A stretch of DNA of 64,000 bases from assembly GCF_001027745.1 (NCBI RefSeq), contig NZ_LECU01000010.1:62001-126000 (forward strand), written 5' to 3'. The position numbers and the translations under genes were made by a program. The stretch is from Pedobacter sp. BMA. Lineage in GTDB: Bacteria; Bacteroidota; Bacteroidia; Sphingobacteriales; Sphingobacteriaceae. Numbering within the stretch: the first letter of the stretch is position 1; every line of letters starts with the position of its first letter. The notes under the pieces are model-generated. The model did not search any database and had not been told where the DNA came from. It saw only the letters and a list, made by a program, of their open reading frames with translations. Shown here piece after piece: positions 52,112 to 60,433 of this stretch.

Positions 52112-53470
52112 ATGAATAATCAAGATACCATTGTTGCATTGTCAACTCCGCAAGGATCGGGTGCTATAGGAGTCATCCGCTTGTCGGGACCGGACGCCAT
52201 TACTTTAACCAACAGTGTTTTCGCAGGTAAAGACTTGTCGGTTCAGGCCAGTCACACTTTACACTTTGGTTTAGTTAAAGATGGTGAACATATTGTTGAT
52301 GAGGTTGTTGCCGGATTATTTGTTGCGCCAAAGTCGTATACCAAAGAAAACGTAGTTGAGATCTCCTGTCATGGCTCCAATTACATTATCCAGCAAATTA
52401 TTAGTTTGTTAATCAGTAAAGGCGCCCGTGCAGCAAAACCCGGAGAATTTACTTTGAGGGCTTTTTTAAATGGTGCCTTTGATTTGAGTCAGGCTGAAGC
52501 GGTAGCTGATCTAATTGCTTCCAATTCAAAAGCATCGCACGATGTGGCTATGCAGCAAATGCGTGGTGGCTTTGCTAACGAGTTGAAAACCCTTCGGGAG
52601 CAGCTGATTCATTTTGCCTCCATGATTGAACTCGAACTTGATTTCGCAGAAGAGGACGTTGAGTTCGCAAACCGTGATCAATTGAAAAACTTAGTGATCA
52701 AAATTAATCATGTGCTGCGCCGGTTGATTTCTTCATTTGAAATGGGCAACGTCATCAAAAATGGTGTACCTATTGTAATTGCCGGAAAGCCCAACGTTGG
52801 TAAATCTACTTTGTTGAATGCTTTGTTGAACGAGGAGCGTGCAATCGTCTCAGATATAGCAGGTACAACGCGTGATACCATCGAAGATGAGCTGACTATC
52901 GGTGGGGTGGTGTTCCGCTTTATTGATACCGCCGGCATTCGGGATACAGCCGATATTATCGAAGCACTTGGCGTGGAGCGAACCCTTGAAAAGATGAAAC
53001 AGGCTAAGCTCATTATCTTTATGACCGATGCGGCTCAAAGCGTTTCGGAAATTGAAGAGCAGGTAAGGGGATTGGAACAGCTGGGTATTCCATACCTGGT
53101 AATTGTGAATAAAGCTGATCTCATTGCTGACGATCAACGGAAGGCTTACGGAGCACTAAATGCAGTATTTATCTCAGCTCGGGAAAAGCAAGGGATAGAG
53201 GAACTCAAAACAACCTTACTGGAGCAGGTTAATCTGCATCATATCAATACCAGCGAAACGCTGGTAACCAATATCCGCCACGTTGAAGCGCTTAAACAAA
53301 CCGAAAATGCACTTCAAAAAGTGTTGGAAAATGCAGATAATCCGGTAACTTCTGATTTCTTAGCAATGGATATTAAACAGGCCTTACATTACCTTGGGGA
53401 GATCACCGGAACCGTTACTACAGATGATTTACTGGAGAATATCTTTACGAAGTTCTGTATCGGGAAATAG
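52112..53470 (+). CDS. mnmE: tRNA modification GTPase MnmE
   Basis: A 452-residue enzyme that, with MnmG, builds the carboxymethylaminomethyl group on U34 of certain tRNAs. It starts M-N-N-Q-D-T-I-V-A-L-S-T-P-Q-G-S-G-A-I-G-V-I-R-L-S-G. The embedded G domain has Walker A G-K-P-N-V-G-K-S (225-232), switch I G-T-T-R-D-T, D-T-A-G-I-R-D-T and N-K-A-D. The C-terminus F-C-I-G-K carries the catalytic Cys (449). The frame is open 23 codons earlier, but this start is canonical. A mobile island begins right after its stop. Confidence 0.97.
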   Translation: MNNQDTIVALSTPQGSGAIGVIRLSGPDAITLTNSVFAGKDLSVQASHTLHFGLVKDGEHIVDEVVAGLFVAPKSYTKENVVEISCHGSNYIIQQIISLLISKGARAAKPGEFTLRAFLNGAFDLSQAEAVADLIASNSKASHDVAMQQMRGGFANELKTLREQLIHFASMIELELDFAEEDVEFANRDQLKNLVIKINHVLRRLISSFEMGNVIKNGVPIVIAGKPNVGKSTLLNALLNEERAIVSDIAGTTRDTIEDELTIGGVVFRFIDTAGIRDTADIIEALGVERTLEKMKQAKLIIFMTDAAQSVSEIEEQVRGLEQLGIPYLVIVNKADLIADDQRKAYGALNAVFISAREKQGIEELKTTLLEQVNLHHINTSETLVTNIRHVEALKQTENALQKVLENADNPVTSDFLAMDIKQALHYLGEITGTVTTDDLLENIFTKFCIGK

Positions 53471-53511
53471 ATAGGACAATTCAAGCATAACTGCGACAAG
53501 TTATGATAACT

Positions 53512-53547
53512 AAATCGCTAATTATTAATTAATTAGCGATTTTTTTA
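53512..53547 (+). terminator. Terminator between mnmE and the island
   Basis: AAATCGCTAATT and AATTAGCGATTT (12 bp) followed by seven T. Confidence 0.88.
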
Positions 53548-53665
53548 TTTTATAAGTTTTTGCTATTTAGCAATGTTTTGCATAATTTTGGTACATATTT
53601 GGTTACGTTTTAGAAAAGTAATTCAAACATCTGCGTTACATGTTTAATGTAGAGAGTTAACTGCG

Positions 53666-53714
53666 CTTAATGACACCTATTTACACTTAAAGATACTTAA
53701 AGACCCTTAATTTA
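53666..53714 (+). repeat. CTTAA repeats in 10-bp helical phase
   Basis: CTTAA occurs at 53666, 53686, 53696 and 53706, i.e. spacings of 20, 10 and 10 bp. The last three lie in near-identical 10-mers (ACTTAAAGAT, ACTTAAAGAC, CCTTAATTTA). The array ends 2 nt before the ATG of the triple-HTH gene, so it is a likely operator or recombinase arm-site array. Confidence 0.6.
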
Positions 53715-53716
53715 GG

Positions 53717-54562
53717 ATGAGTAGTAAAATTCAAATTGCAAAGATATGTGATCAGTGCGCTACGAGCTTCATAGCCAAAACGACTGTTACCAGGTTTTGC
53801 AGCAAGGCATGCAACAGTAAATTTTATAAAACTACGGCTAGAAAGGCTAAACTATTAAAAGCTGATATTGATACAATAACAAAACAGACTGAAATTAAAA
53901 CTGCACAGATTGAACGGCATTACCTTAATGTTAAAGAGGTCGCAGATTTGCTGGGTGTTTCTAAACGTTCTGTGTATGGTATGATTAATTCCGGAAGATT
54001 AAACGCGCTTAATTTCAGTGTAAGAAGTACAAGAGTGTCAAGAATAGATTTGGAGGTATTTTTTTTCAATAATGGAATAAAAAGTAACCTGATTAATACA
54101 GTGGAACCAATAGCAAAGTCCGACAAAAAAATCGATGTAGCTGATTTAGAAGTTGGGGATTGTTATTCCATGGATGAATTGGTGTCGATATTTGACAAAA
54201 GCAGAACCGCACTGTATACAGCTCTAGCTCGTGCATCTGTACCCAAAATCAAGATAGGTAAGGAAGCTTACTTCGAAAAGGTTGCAGTGGGTAAGTTGTT
54301 GAAAAAATACAAAATGCCTAAACAACTTGGTCTTAGCAAAGAAAGAACGCAGAATCAAAAACTTTCAAAACAAGGCCTCCAAGCGTCGCAATGTTACGCC
54401 ATTGAAGATTGTGTGAAGATGTTTGGAAAAGACCGCTCTTTGCTCTATGGGATTTTCAATAGACGATTAGTGCCTAAAATAAGAGATGGCCAAAATGTGC
54501 TTTTATCAAGAAAAGCAATAGATAAACTTTACAAAACGTTTAAAAGAGAAGGCAGGATTTGA
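53717..54562 (+). CDS. Triple HTH DNA-binding protein with N-terminal zinc finger
   Basis: A 281-residue protein. Residues 11-32 hold C-D-Q-C and C-S-K-A-C, a likely zinc finger. Three excisionase/MerR-type HTH units follow: residues about 68-105 (Y-L-N-V-K-E-V-A-D-L-L-G-V-S), 150-190 (Y-S-M-D-E-L-V-S-I-F) and 228-268 (Y-A-I-E-D-C-V-K-M-F-G). Each ends in a K-I or R-V-S wing. It lies 57 nt upstream of a tyrosine integrase on the same strand, so it is probably the recombination directionality factor or regulator of that element. The CTTAA array immediately upstream suggests autoregulation. Confidence 0.8.
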   Translation: MSSKIQIAKICDQCATSFIAKTTVTRFCSKACNSKFYKTTARKAKLLKADIDTITKQTEIKTAQIERHYLNVKEVADLLGVSKRSVYGMINSGRLNALNFSVRSTRVSRIDLEVFFFNNGIKSNLINTVEPIAKSDKKIDVADLEVGDCYSMDELVSIFDKSRTALYTALARASVPKIKIGKEAYFEKVAVGKLLKKYKMPKQLGLSKERTQNQKLSKQGLQASQCYAIEDCVKMFGKDRSLLYGIFNRRLVPKIRDGQNVLLSRKAIDKLYKTFKREGRI

Positions 54563-54619
54563 TTCAGCTACTATCTTATTAAATTCTAAATAATATTAAT
54601 TATATAAAATTTAAAAGCC

Positions 54620-55732
54620 ATGTCTAAAGTAAAAATTCGCAAACGGCCACTGAAGGATAATAGGCACTCTCTATACTTGGACTACTATCCGCCTTTGAGG
54701 CACCCTAAAACCGGTAAATTGATAAGAAGGGAAAATCTTAAACTCTATATCTATGATAAGCCAAAGAATGACTATCACAAAAAGCATAACAAAGAAACTT
54801 TGCTTTTGGCAGAACATGTTAGATGTAATCGTCAACTGGATGTTCAGAATAGGAAGTTTGGTTTTCTATCAGATGATGCACGGGATGCAGATTTTATTGA
54901 GTTCTTTAAAGAATTCAATAGAAAGAAACAGACTTCACTCTCCGATCAAGCGGCAATGTCTGTAAAATACTTCCAGGCTTTTGCTGGAGAAACGCTTAAA
55001 TTTAGCGATTTGGACGAGTTTTTTTGTGAGGATTATAAATCGTTTTTGCTCAGCGGACCGGGAATCAGCAGGAGGGGGCGCCCAATTAGCCGCAATACCG
55101 CTGTGAGCTATTTTGCAAAGTTTAGAACTGCCTTGAAAGAAGTTTATAGGAGAAATTTGATTACGGAAGATTTATATTCCAGAGTTGATGCTGTTGATCC
55201 CAAAGAAACACATCGGGAGCGACTCGAAATCGAGGAACTGCATGTCTTGGTGAAAACCGCTGCAAAATCGGATTTAATGAAACGTGCTTGCCTCTTTTCA
55301 GCTTTAACCGGGCTGAGGTTTTCCGATGTACAGACACTTAGCTGGAATGAAGTGAGAGGCTATAAAGGAAAATATAGTCTCCAATATTTTCAGGAGAAAA
55401 CAGAAGGCGCTGAGACATTACCGATATCCGATCAGGCTGTAGAACTTATGGGGGTGAAGAAAAAAGATTCGGCCTTGGTTTTTCATGGTTTAGTTTATCA
55501 TCAGTTGAAGGATTTTTTGAAAAAATGGCTTGATACCGCCGGCATTAAGAAAAACATCACCTTTCATAGTTTTCGGCATACTTATGCCACCTTACAAATA
55601 GAAATGGGCACTGATATCTATACCGTTTCCAAAATGCTGGGGCATAAAAGTATTAAGACCACAGAAATTTACGCAAAAGTTGTGGATAAGAAAAAAATTG
55701 AAGCCACCAGAAAGATTAATCTAGAATTGTAA
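54620..55732 (+). CDS. Tyrosine site-specific integrase
   Basis: A 370-residue tyrosine recombinase. The N-terminal arm-binding region is basic (K-V-K-I-R-K-R-P-L-K), then a SAM-like core-binding domain, then the catalytic domain. Catalytic residues are visible: Arg in T-G-L-R-F-S-D-V-Q-T-L, His-x-x-Arg in H-S-F-R-H-T-Y-A-T-L, His in L-G-H-K-S-I, and the nucleophile Tyr in T-T-E-I-Y-A-K-V. It appears intact. It is the first integrase after mnmE, and the 3' end of mnmE is a known integration site for genomic islands in other bacteria. Confidence 0.93.
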   Translation: MSKVKIRKRPLKDNRHSLYLDYYPPLRHPKTGKLIRRENLKLYIYDKPKNDYHKKHNKETLLLAEHVRCNRQLDVQNRKFGFLSDDARDADFIEFFKEFNRKKQTSLSDQAAMSVKYFQAFAGETLKFSDLDEFFCEDYKSFLLSGPGISRRGRPISRNTAVSYFAKFRTALKEVYRRNLITEDLYSRVDAVDPKETHRERLEIEELHVLVKTAAKSDLMKRACLFSALTGLRFSDVQTLSWNEVRGYKGKYSLQYFQEKTEGAETLPISDQAVELMGVKKKDSALVFHGLVYHQLKDFLKKWLDTAGIKKNITFHSFRHTYATLQIEMGTDIYTVSKMLGHKSIKTTEIYAKVVDKKKIEATRKINLEL

Positions 55733-55799
55733 GAATATTAAGTTTGAGTCAACATAATTTTTTGAGGTTATTGCATCATATACTTGCATGTAGCTTTTT

Positions 55800-56144
55800 T
55801 TAGCTCCCAAAGTGTTTCCGATATCCTTTCATTTTTAGTTGCGCCTCTTTTAACATCTCGTTTTGCGTTTTCAATTTGGAAGCGCTTATCCACTCTATTA
55901 GTTTTGACTTCGAAAAATATAATCTTCGGCCAGGCTTACTAACAGGAATCTCCCTGCGACTGACTTTTGTATATATGGCGGGAACGGAGATTTTTAGAAA
56001 TGCCGCCGCTTCATGAACATTTAGTAATTCCGTTTCATCGGTTTCAACCTTCTGAAGATTCGCTATCATCACCTCAAGACGTTCAACTGTTTTTAGGATC
56101 TCCGTTACAACAGCTGGCATATTTTCAAAGCTCACATTTTCCAT
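55800..56144 (-). CDS. Excisionase-like HTH protein
   Basis: About 114 residues, starting M-E-N-V-S-F-E-N-M-P; the frame is open ten codons further, to 56174. An N-terminal coiled-coil-like region is followed by an excisionase/MerR-type HTH: L-L-N-V-H-E-A-A-A-F-L-K-I-S-V-P-A-I-Y-T-K-V near residues 45-66, and the wing I-P-V-S-K-P-G-R-R-L-Y-F-S-K. Such proteins are common beside Bacteroidota integrases, where they set excision or regulate mobile genes. It is transcribed toward the integrase. Confidence 0.8.
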   Translation of the reverse strand: MENVSFENMPAVVTEILKTVERLEVMIANLQKVETDETELLNVHEAAAFLKISVPAIYTKVSRREIPVSKPGRRLYFSKSKLIEWISASKLKTQNEMLKEAQLKMKGYRKHFGS

Positions 56145-56425
56145 TACCCGGTTATTAAGTGGTATTTGCTTCAAAAATCAAGACTTTTTATTAAAGTGTT
56201 TGGGGATGACTAAGGTGATTACGTCTGATTTATTTGGTACGTACTGACAATTGATTTCCGTATGTATATTTAGACCTATTGGTTTTTGATATTGTTGATC
56301 ATAGCCAAAAAGAGTGTCGAAAACACGAAATAGTAATACCTTTAGTGAGTAATAAAGGATATGTGACAAACTTTGTAGGCTGCGGATGAACGATCCCAGT
56401 TATTTCGATGGCAAGGAATCTTCTA

Positions 56426-56447
56426 ATTTTACGGGAATCCGTAAAAT
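56426..56447. promoter_or_regulatory. Palindromic site (TACGGGAATCCGTA) before the orphan gene at 56499
   Basis: ATTTTACGG and CCGTAAAAT are a 9-bp inverted repeat with a 4-nt centre, 51 nt before the ATG at 56499. Its core TACGG-N4-CCGTA recurs at 58084-58097 upstream of the minus-strand gene 57688-58056. Confidence 0.5.
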
Positions 56448-56498
56448 GCATGATTTAAAATCCCCTATGTTTGGATAAACTAAATTAATTAAATCACT

Positions 56499-57446
56499 AT
56501 GGCATTTTTAGATCACAACGGAGAAAGTGAATTCCCAATGTCAAAGCACAGGGTTTTTGAGGCCATGTCCATCGCCATCCCATCGATCAAAGGGCTCAAG
56601 ATAGAAAACGCTGATAGGCTACAGGGAAGGTTTCTGGTAAAGGCGGGAGTCAGCCTGTATAGTTGGGGAGAGAATATACCAATTCAGCTAATTGAGGTTG
56701 CTGAAAATCGAACAAGGGTGCACATTACCTCATCACCGAAGACCGGAATCATGTTTGGTGGCGGCTTCGATATGGGCAAGAACAGGAAGAATATTGAGGA
56801 TATTCTTTCTTATACCTCTATGCTATTGTCCTCCCAATCGCACCAGAAATCTTCAGATCATAATACTGTCCCGCCAACCCCGGTGCAATACAATCGAGAA
56901 TCAGCATTCAGGGATTCTCAGACACCCTTTGCTCCAAAATCATATGCATGGTATGAAAAAACCTGGCTTGTTGTTGTGCTGTGCATTTTATTCTTTCCTG
57001 TAGGACTCTATGGCTTATGGAAAAACGCTTCGATTTCTAAAGGTTGGCAGATTGCGGTGACTATATTTTTTGCTATACTGGTTTTGGCCAATCTAGGAAA
57101 GGAAAAGAATCTTTCTCCTACTGTTGCTGAGAGCAGGGAAGTTACAATTGACAGTATTCCTGGAGAAGCACAGTCTACACCGATTGTTCCTAGGGGAAAC
57201 ACGGTGCAGGTGGACGAGAAAGAACTGATTATTGAAAAACTGAAAGAGAAAGCAAAAACAGATTGGCCAGAGGATTACACTACACAGGAATTCTGGTTGG
57301 GCGAGCAGATTGAGGCCTATGATTACATGCTGAGCATTCCGGATAACAGGATAAAAGCAAAGGCACAGCGAGATTGGCCCCTGGACTTTACCACGCAGAA
57401 ATTTTGGTACGAGGAGCAAGTTGGGGCTAGGGAGAGAATAAGATAA
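56499..57446 (+). CDS. Orphan island protein: N-terminal domain, two TM helices, WPxD repeats
   Basis: A 315-residue protein. Residues about 1-110 form a beta-rich soluble domain (G-R-F-L-V-K-A-G, T-R-V-H-I-T-S-S-P). A Pro/Ser-rich linker leads to two membrane helices (W-L-V-V-V-L-C-I-L-F-F-P-V-G-L-Y and I-A-V-T-I-F-F-A-I-L-V-L-A-N). The C-terminus has two tandem copies of K-A-x-x-D-W-P-x-D-[FY]-T-T-Q-x-F-W-x-x-E-Q, near residues 260-285 and 290-313. I recognise the WPxD repeat style from uncharacterised bacterial proteins, but no function is known. A palindromic operator-like site lies just upstream. Confidence 0.6.
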   Translation: MAFLDHNGESEFPMSKHRVFEAMSIAIPSIKGLKIENADRLQGRFLVKAGVSLYSWGENIPIQLIEVAENRTRVHITSSPKTGIMFGGGFDMGKNRKNIEDILSYTSMLLSSQSHQKSSDHNTVPPTPVQYNRESAFRDSQTPFAPKSYAWYEKTWLVVVLCILFFPVGLYGLWKNASISKGWQIAVTIFFAILVLANLGKEKNLSPTVAESREVTIDSIPGEAQSTPIVPRGNTVQVDEKELIIEKLKEKAKTDWPEDYTTQEFWLGEQIEAYDYMLSIPDNRIKAKAQRDWPLDFTTQKFWYEEQVGARERIR

Positions 57447-57651
57447 AGACCAGTAAGGTTCAGTTTTGTATGGATAGAACCGCAATACGCTTGTGCTATT
57501 GCCTGTATCAAGTAAGTGAGGTCTTTTTCCAGTACCGGAGTTTTTAATTCTTGAACTTTTACTCACTGGCAGGGTTGGAATGGAGCCTGCACAAAAGAAC
57601 CACGGAATTTTCCGACAATCCCTAAAAATCCAGATAAAAAATTAGCGGGAA

Positions 57652-57685
57652 ACATTAGAGGCAAGCGAAAGCTTACCTCTAATGT
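57652..57685. terminator. Hairpin with GAAA tetraloop
   Basis: ACATTAGAGG and CCTCTAATGT form a 10-bp stem, then one mismatch, then AAGC-GAAA-GCTT. It lies next to the stop of the minus-strand gene 57688-58056. It lacks a T-run, so it could be a processing or stability element rather than a terminator. Confidence 0.45.
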
Positions 57686-57687
57686 AC

Positions 57688-58056
57688 TTACCAGTTTTGG
57701 TGAATCCAGTTTTGTACATTTTCTTGTGATCTAAAATGAGTAGGACAAGCATGTATTTTATCCTCAATTTTGTGACCACTAGCAACATTTTTGAGATTCC
57801 ATAACTCCATTAGTCGCTGTATCATGTACAACACTTCGTAACCTTCAGTCCTATCTAATAAAGAACTATCCGGGTTGCCACGTAATTTCGGATTATCACC
57901 TCCATCAGTTGACCAGCTATAACTTTTTTGTAAATCTGAACGGTTAAAGTTTGCCATTATTGATTTTTCAAATTCTACACACAGGGTGTAAGCCTCGGGT
58001 TCTTTAATTGGATTGCTGGTAGAATTGTTAACCCATTCATATCTACTACAATCCAA
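57688..58056 (-). CDS. Hypothetical island protein, about 122 aa
   Basis: A small Trp/Asn/Ser-rich soluble protein ending N-W-I-H-Q-N-W. The only upstream start is TTG 58054-58056 (M-D-C-S-R-Y-E-W); the first ATG inside is residue 34 (57957). No membrane or export signal and no recognised family. The palindromic site 58084-58097 lies 27 nt upstream of the TTG, similar to the one before 56499, which links the two genes. Confidence 0.45.
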   Translation of the reverse strand: MDCSRYEWVNNSTSNPIKEPEAYTLCVEFEKSIMANFNRSDLQKSYSWSTDGGDNPKLRGNPDSSLLDRTEGYEVLYMIQRLMELWNLKNVASGHKIEDKIHACPTHFRSQENVQNWIHQNW

Positions 58057-58083
58057 AGTTCATTAAAATACCCTTAAAAAGAA

Positions 58084-58097
58084 TACGGGAAACCGTA
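58084..58097. promoter_or_regulatory. Palindromic site (TACGGGAAACCGTA)
   Basis: Second copy of TACGG-N4-CCGTA, upstream of the minus-strand gene that starts at 58056. The rest of 58098-58309 holds no clear gene. Confidence 0.45.
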
Positions 58098-58347
58098 ATC
58101 CAATATCGGTTTATGGTTACTTAACAAAAATGTGTCAGAATGGGAAATCCAATCGCTGATCACCCGTTAAATGGTTTGATAGGTCAGTGAGAACTGATCA
58201 ATCTTGAGACAGCGAAAAAAGGATGCGAGTTTTAAAAATCCAAACTTCTTGATCTTATCGCGTAAAGCGAAATTTTTGTTATGAAGACAAAAAATACAGG
58301 TAAAAACTGTGACAAAAGTCTGCCAGTAACCCTCTAAAAATAGCGAA

Positions 58348-58452
58348 ATGAGAAAAGTAAAATCCTTCCCCGAGTATCAAAAAGCATTATATGGAGAAGT
58401 TTTAAGCGAGTTTTTAATCCGATATTCTCCACAGTTAAACCTAACGCACTGA
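58348..58452 (+). CDS. Possible 34-aa small ORF
   Basis: ATG 58348 opens M-R-K-V-K-S-F-P-E-Y-Q-K-A-L-Y-G and runs 34 codons to a TGA at 58450-58452. It is hydrophilic with no known family. It lies between the two direct repeats and may be chance; no clear ribosome site is present. Confidence 0.25.
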   Translation: MRKVKSFPEYQKALYGEVLSEFLIRYSPQLNLTH

Positions 58453-58479
58453 AAAGCAGCAACTTAACTGCTTTTCAGT
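58448..58479. repeat. Inverted repeat with a 12-bp stem
   Basis: ACTGAAAAGCAG (58448-58459) and CTGCTTTTCAGT (58468-58479) with an 8-nt centre, inside the direct-repeat region upstream of the second integrase. Confidence 0.55.
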
Positions 58480-58646
58480 TTGATAACTCTGACACAAGTC
58501 TGCCAGTAAACGCCCCGGGAGCAAAAAATTTATCCCGTCTGGCAAGGCGAAAAAATCAAAACTCTTCTAAGGAAAATTCGGAAAACGTTGGGTATCCCGA
58601 ACGTAAGTCACAGGGAAAAATTCCTCTCCAGGCTAGTTTTGGCTTC

Positions 58647-59789
58647 ATGGAAATTCCTGAACTGCCATATACGATTCCCCGAGTAGTAAAGGGAAGGGTC
58701 ATAACCAGGGTTCCAATCGGAAGCACAATGGAGAAAGAGGTTGCCAAACAAAGTTGGTATGTTGAGTTCTTTTTTCACAATGCAGCGGAGGAACGGATGG
58801 AGCGGATCAGGGTAACCAGAATGCTTAATCGAATAAAAGACCCAAGGGAAAAGCTTCGAAATTTTAATAGCCTCTGTGAAGCTTACCGGATCGCCCTCGA
58901 AGGTGGTTGGAACCCGTTAGATCAGCATGCTAACTCACGGTTGAAAAAGGAACTTATCGGCATTGATCTCAATGAAGCACTTTTGTTATTCGAGACTTAC
59001 CACAAAGCCAAAGGAACCAGGCCAAAATCAATCAGTACTTACCGATCAACAGTTAATTCCTTTATAAAGTACCATGGGGGAAATAAAAAGGTAAATACGA
59101 TCAGTGATTTTGAAATTACGGATTTTTTGAATTTTAAGGAAAGGGAGGAAAAGTGGGCAGGGGTAACTTATAATAACTGCAGGATTGGTCTCAATAATTT
59201 CTTTCGTTATTTAAAGGTCAACAAATACATTTCTGAGAATCCGGTGACTGACTGCGAAACGCGTAAAAAAATGCCAACGCAATCCCATCAGGTTTTTACG
59301 GAACGGGATTTTAAGGTTATCATGGACTGGCTAGATAGGCACGATAAATATTGCCAGCTATTTGTGCGGATGATCTACTACACTTGCATCCGTCCAAAGG
59401 AGCTCAGGTTTCTACAGTTAAAGTATATTGATCTGGAAGAAAATACAATTACGATACCTGGTGCTGTTTCAAAAAATAAAAAATCAATTCCTGTAAATAT
59501 TGACGTGAGCTTGAGAGTTGAACTTGATAAGTTACACATAGAAAAATTCGATAAAGAATATTTTCTACTTGGTTCTGCGGTAACTTTCATTTCACAAACT
59601 ATGTGTGCTGAAAATTATGCCTATAACAGATTTAAGAAATGCTTGGAAGCAACGGGGCTGCTGGATGAAAATTATACGCTCTATTCTTTTAAACACCTAT
59701 CCAATGTCAGAAAGTTCAGGGCTGGATGGACCCTTGCCGAGATTTGTTCTGCGAATAGACATGGCAGTTTGTCAGAAACGGAGACATAA
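58647..59789 (+). CDS. Tyrosine recombinase, stop at the expected catalytic tyrosine
   Basis: The frame gives 380 residues with a basic N-terminus, a SAM-like core-binding domain (residues about 112-200) and a catalytic domain. Arg is in C-I-R-P-K-E-L-R-F-L-Q, and the Y-S-F-K-H-L-S-N-V-R box is near residue 349. The frame ends at R-H-G-S-L-S-E-T-E-T followed by TAA (59787-59789). In this clade the next residue should be the nucleophile Tyr (T-x-x-Y-L-K). The same frame continues after the TAA as L-K-E-L-L-K-F-V to a stop at 59841-59843. One changed base would turn Tyr into stop, so the enzyme is probably dead. Confidence 0.85.
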   Translation: MEIPELPYTIPRVVKGRVITRVPIGSTMEKEVAKQSWYVEFFFHNAAEERMERIRVTRMLNRIKDPREKLRNFNSLCEAYRIALEGGWNPLDQHANSRLKKELIGIDLNEALLLFETYHKAKGTRPKSISTYRSTVNSFIKYHGGNKKVNTISDFEITDFLNFKEREEKWAGVTYNNCRIGLNNFFRYLKVNKYISENPVTDCETRKKMPTQSHQVFTERDFKVIMDWLDRHDKYCQLFVRMIYYTCIRPKELRFLQLKYIDLEENTITIPGAVSKNKKSIPVNIDVSLRVELDKLHIEKFDKEYFLLGSAVTFISQTMCAENYAYNRFKKCLEATGLLDENYTLYSFKHLSNVRKFRAGWTLAEICSANRHGSLSETET

Positions 59790-59835
59790 CTAAAGGAATT
59801 ATTGAAATTTGTGAGGTCGGATAAGGCCATTCCGG

Positions 59836-60039
59836 CTATTTAACGTTTTTTGGAGGTTTTGCAGGAGTCATAAGGATTTCTGCAAGAAACTTTTGTTTCT
59901 GATTTTTCCGCTTTTTTAATAGGTGTTCTGAAAAGTGTAAGCGATGAATGTCATTGACCTTTTTGGCTAGATCTAAGACAATATCGTAAAATTCTTGATT
60001 GCTAACTTCTAGATTTGGAGACTTGTCTTTATTTATCAT
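59836..60039 (-). CDS. Hypothetical small basic protein
   Basis: A 67-residue basic protein starting M-I-N-K-D-K-S-P-N. The middle V-L-D-L-A-K-K-V-N-D-I and the lysine-rich segment L-L-K-K-R-K-N-Q-K-Q-K suggest nucleic-acid or membrane contact. No domain is recognised. Its 3' end overlaps the read-through extension of the second integrase by about 8 nt. The gap 60040-60433 upstream of it holds only a startless open frame on the plus strand (see rejected items). Confidence 0.4.
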   Translation of the reverse strand: MINKDKSPNLEVSNQEFYDIVLDLAKKVNDIHRLHFSEHLLKKRKNQKQKFLAEILMTPAKPPKNVK

Positions 60040-60433
60040 AATATTTCTCTTGACTTATGATGTGAAATTATGAATCACAACTGAAAATAATCTCCCTTAC
60101 CCTAGAAATACCTAAGGTTTTCTTGGACATGGCTACTCCCGGTCCCTACAGAGAATATTGAATTCTTAGAACACCTTTCTGGATTCCAGGAGGTATTAGA
60201 AAGGATTTTAGAAAAAAATTACAAGAAGACGTTGGAAATCTTAAAAAAAGTAGACTTGAATTTTTACCCTCCTGGTATTTTTGTCTGTATAATCATACAG
60301 CATAAATTTAGAATTCAAAATTATCTGTGATCTCACTCATAAATAAAGCGTTACAAGAAAGATGTTTTTGGTAAGTTGGGGTCAACTAACAGTGGTTTAT
60401 CGAAGGACAACCACTTTTGAGACAACCACTATT

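Larger units (their letters stand above)
58310..58509 (+). repeat. 20-bp direct repeats, 180 bp apart, before the second integrase
   Basis: TGACA[A/C]AAGTCTGCCAGTAA occurs at 58310-58329 and 58490-58509 with one mismatch. Between them are a small ORF and a 12-bp-stem hairpin. The position just upstream of an integrase fits a recombinase attachment or accessory site. Confidence 0.5.

Noticed and set aside
60103-60337. Plus-strand open frame of about 76 codons (E-N-I-E-F-L-E-H-L-S-G-F-Q...)
   Set aside because: It has no ATG start and is AT-rich; it could be a gene remnant, but no family is recognisable.
60409-60432. Short tandem GACAACCACT copies
   Set aside because: Only two copies of 10 bp; too short to support a functional repeat.
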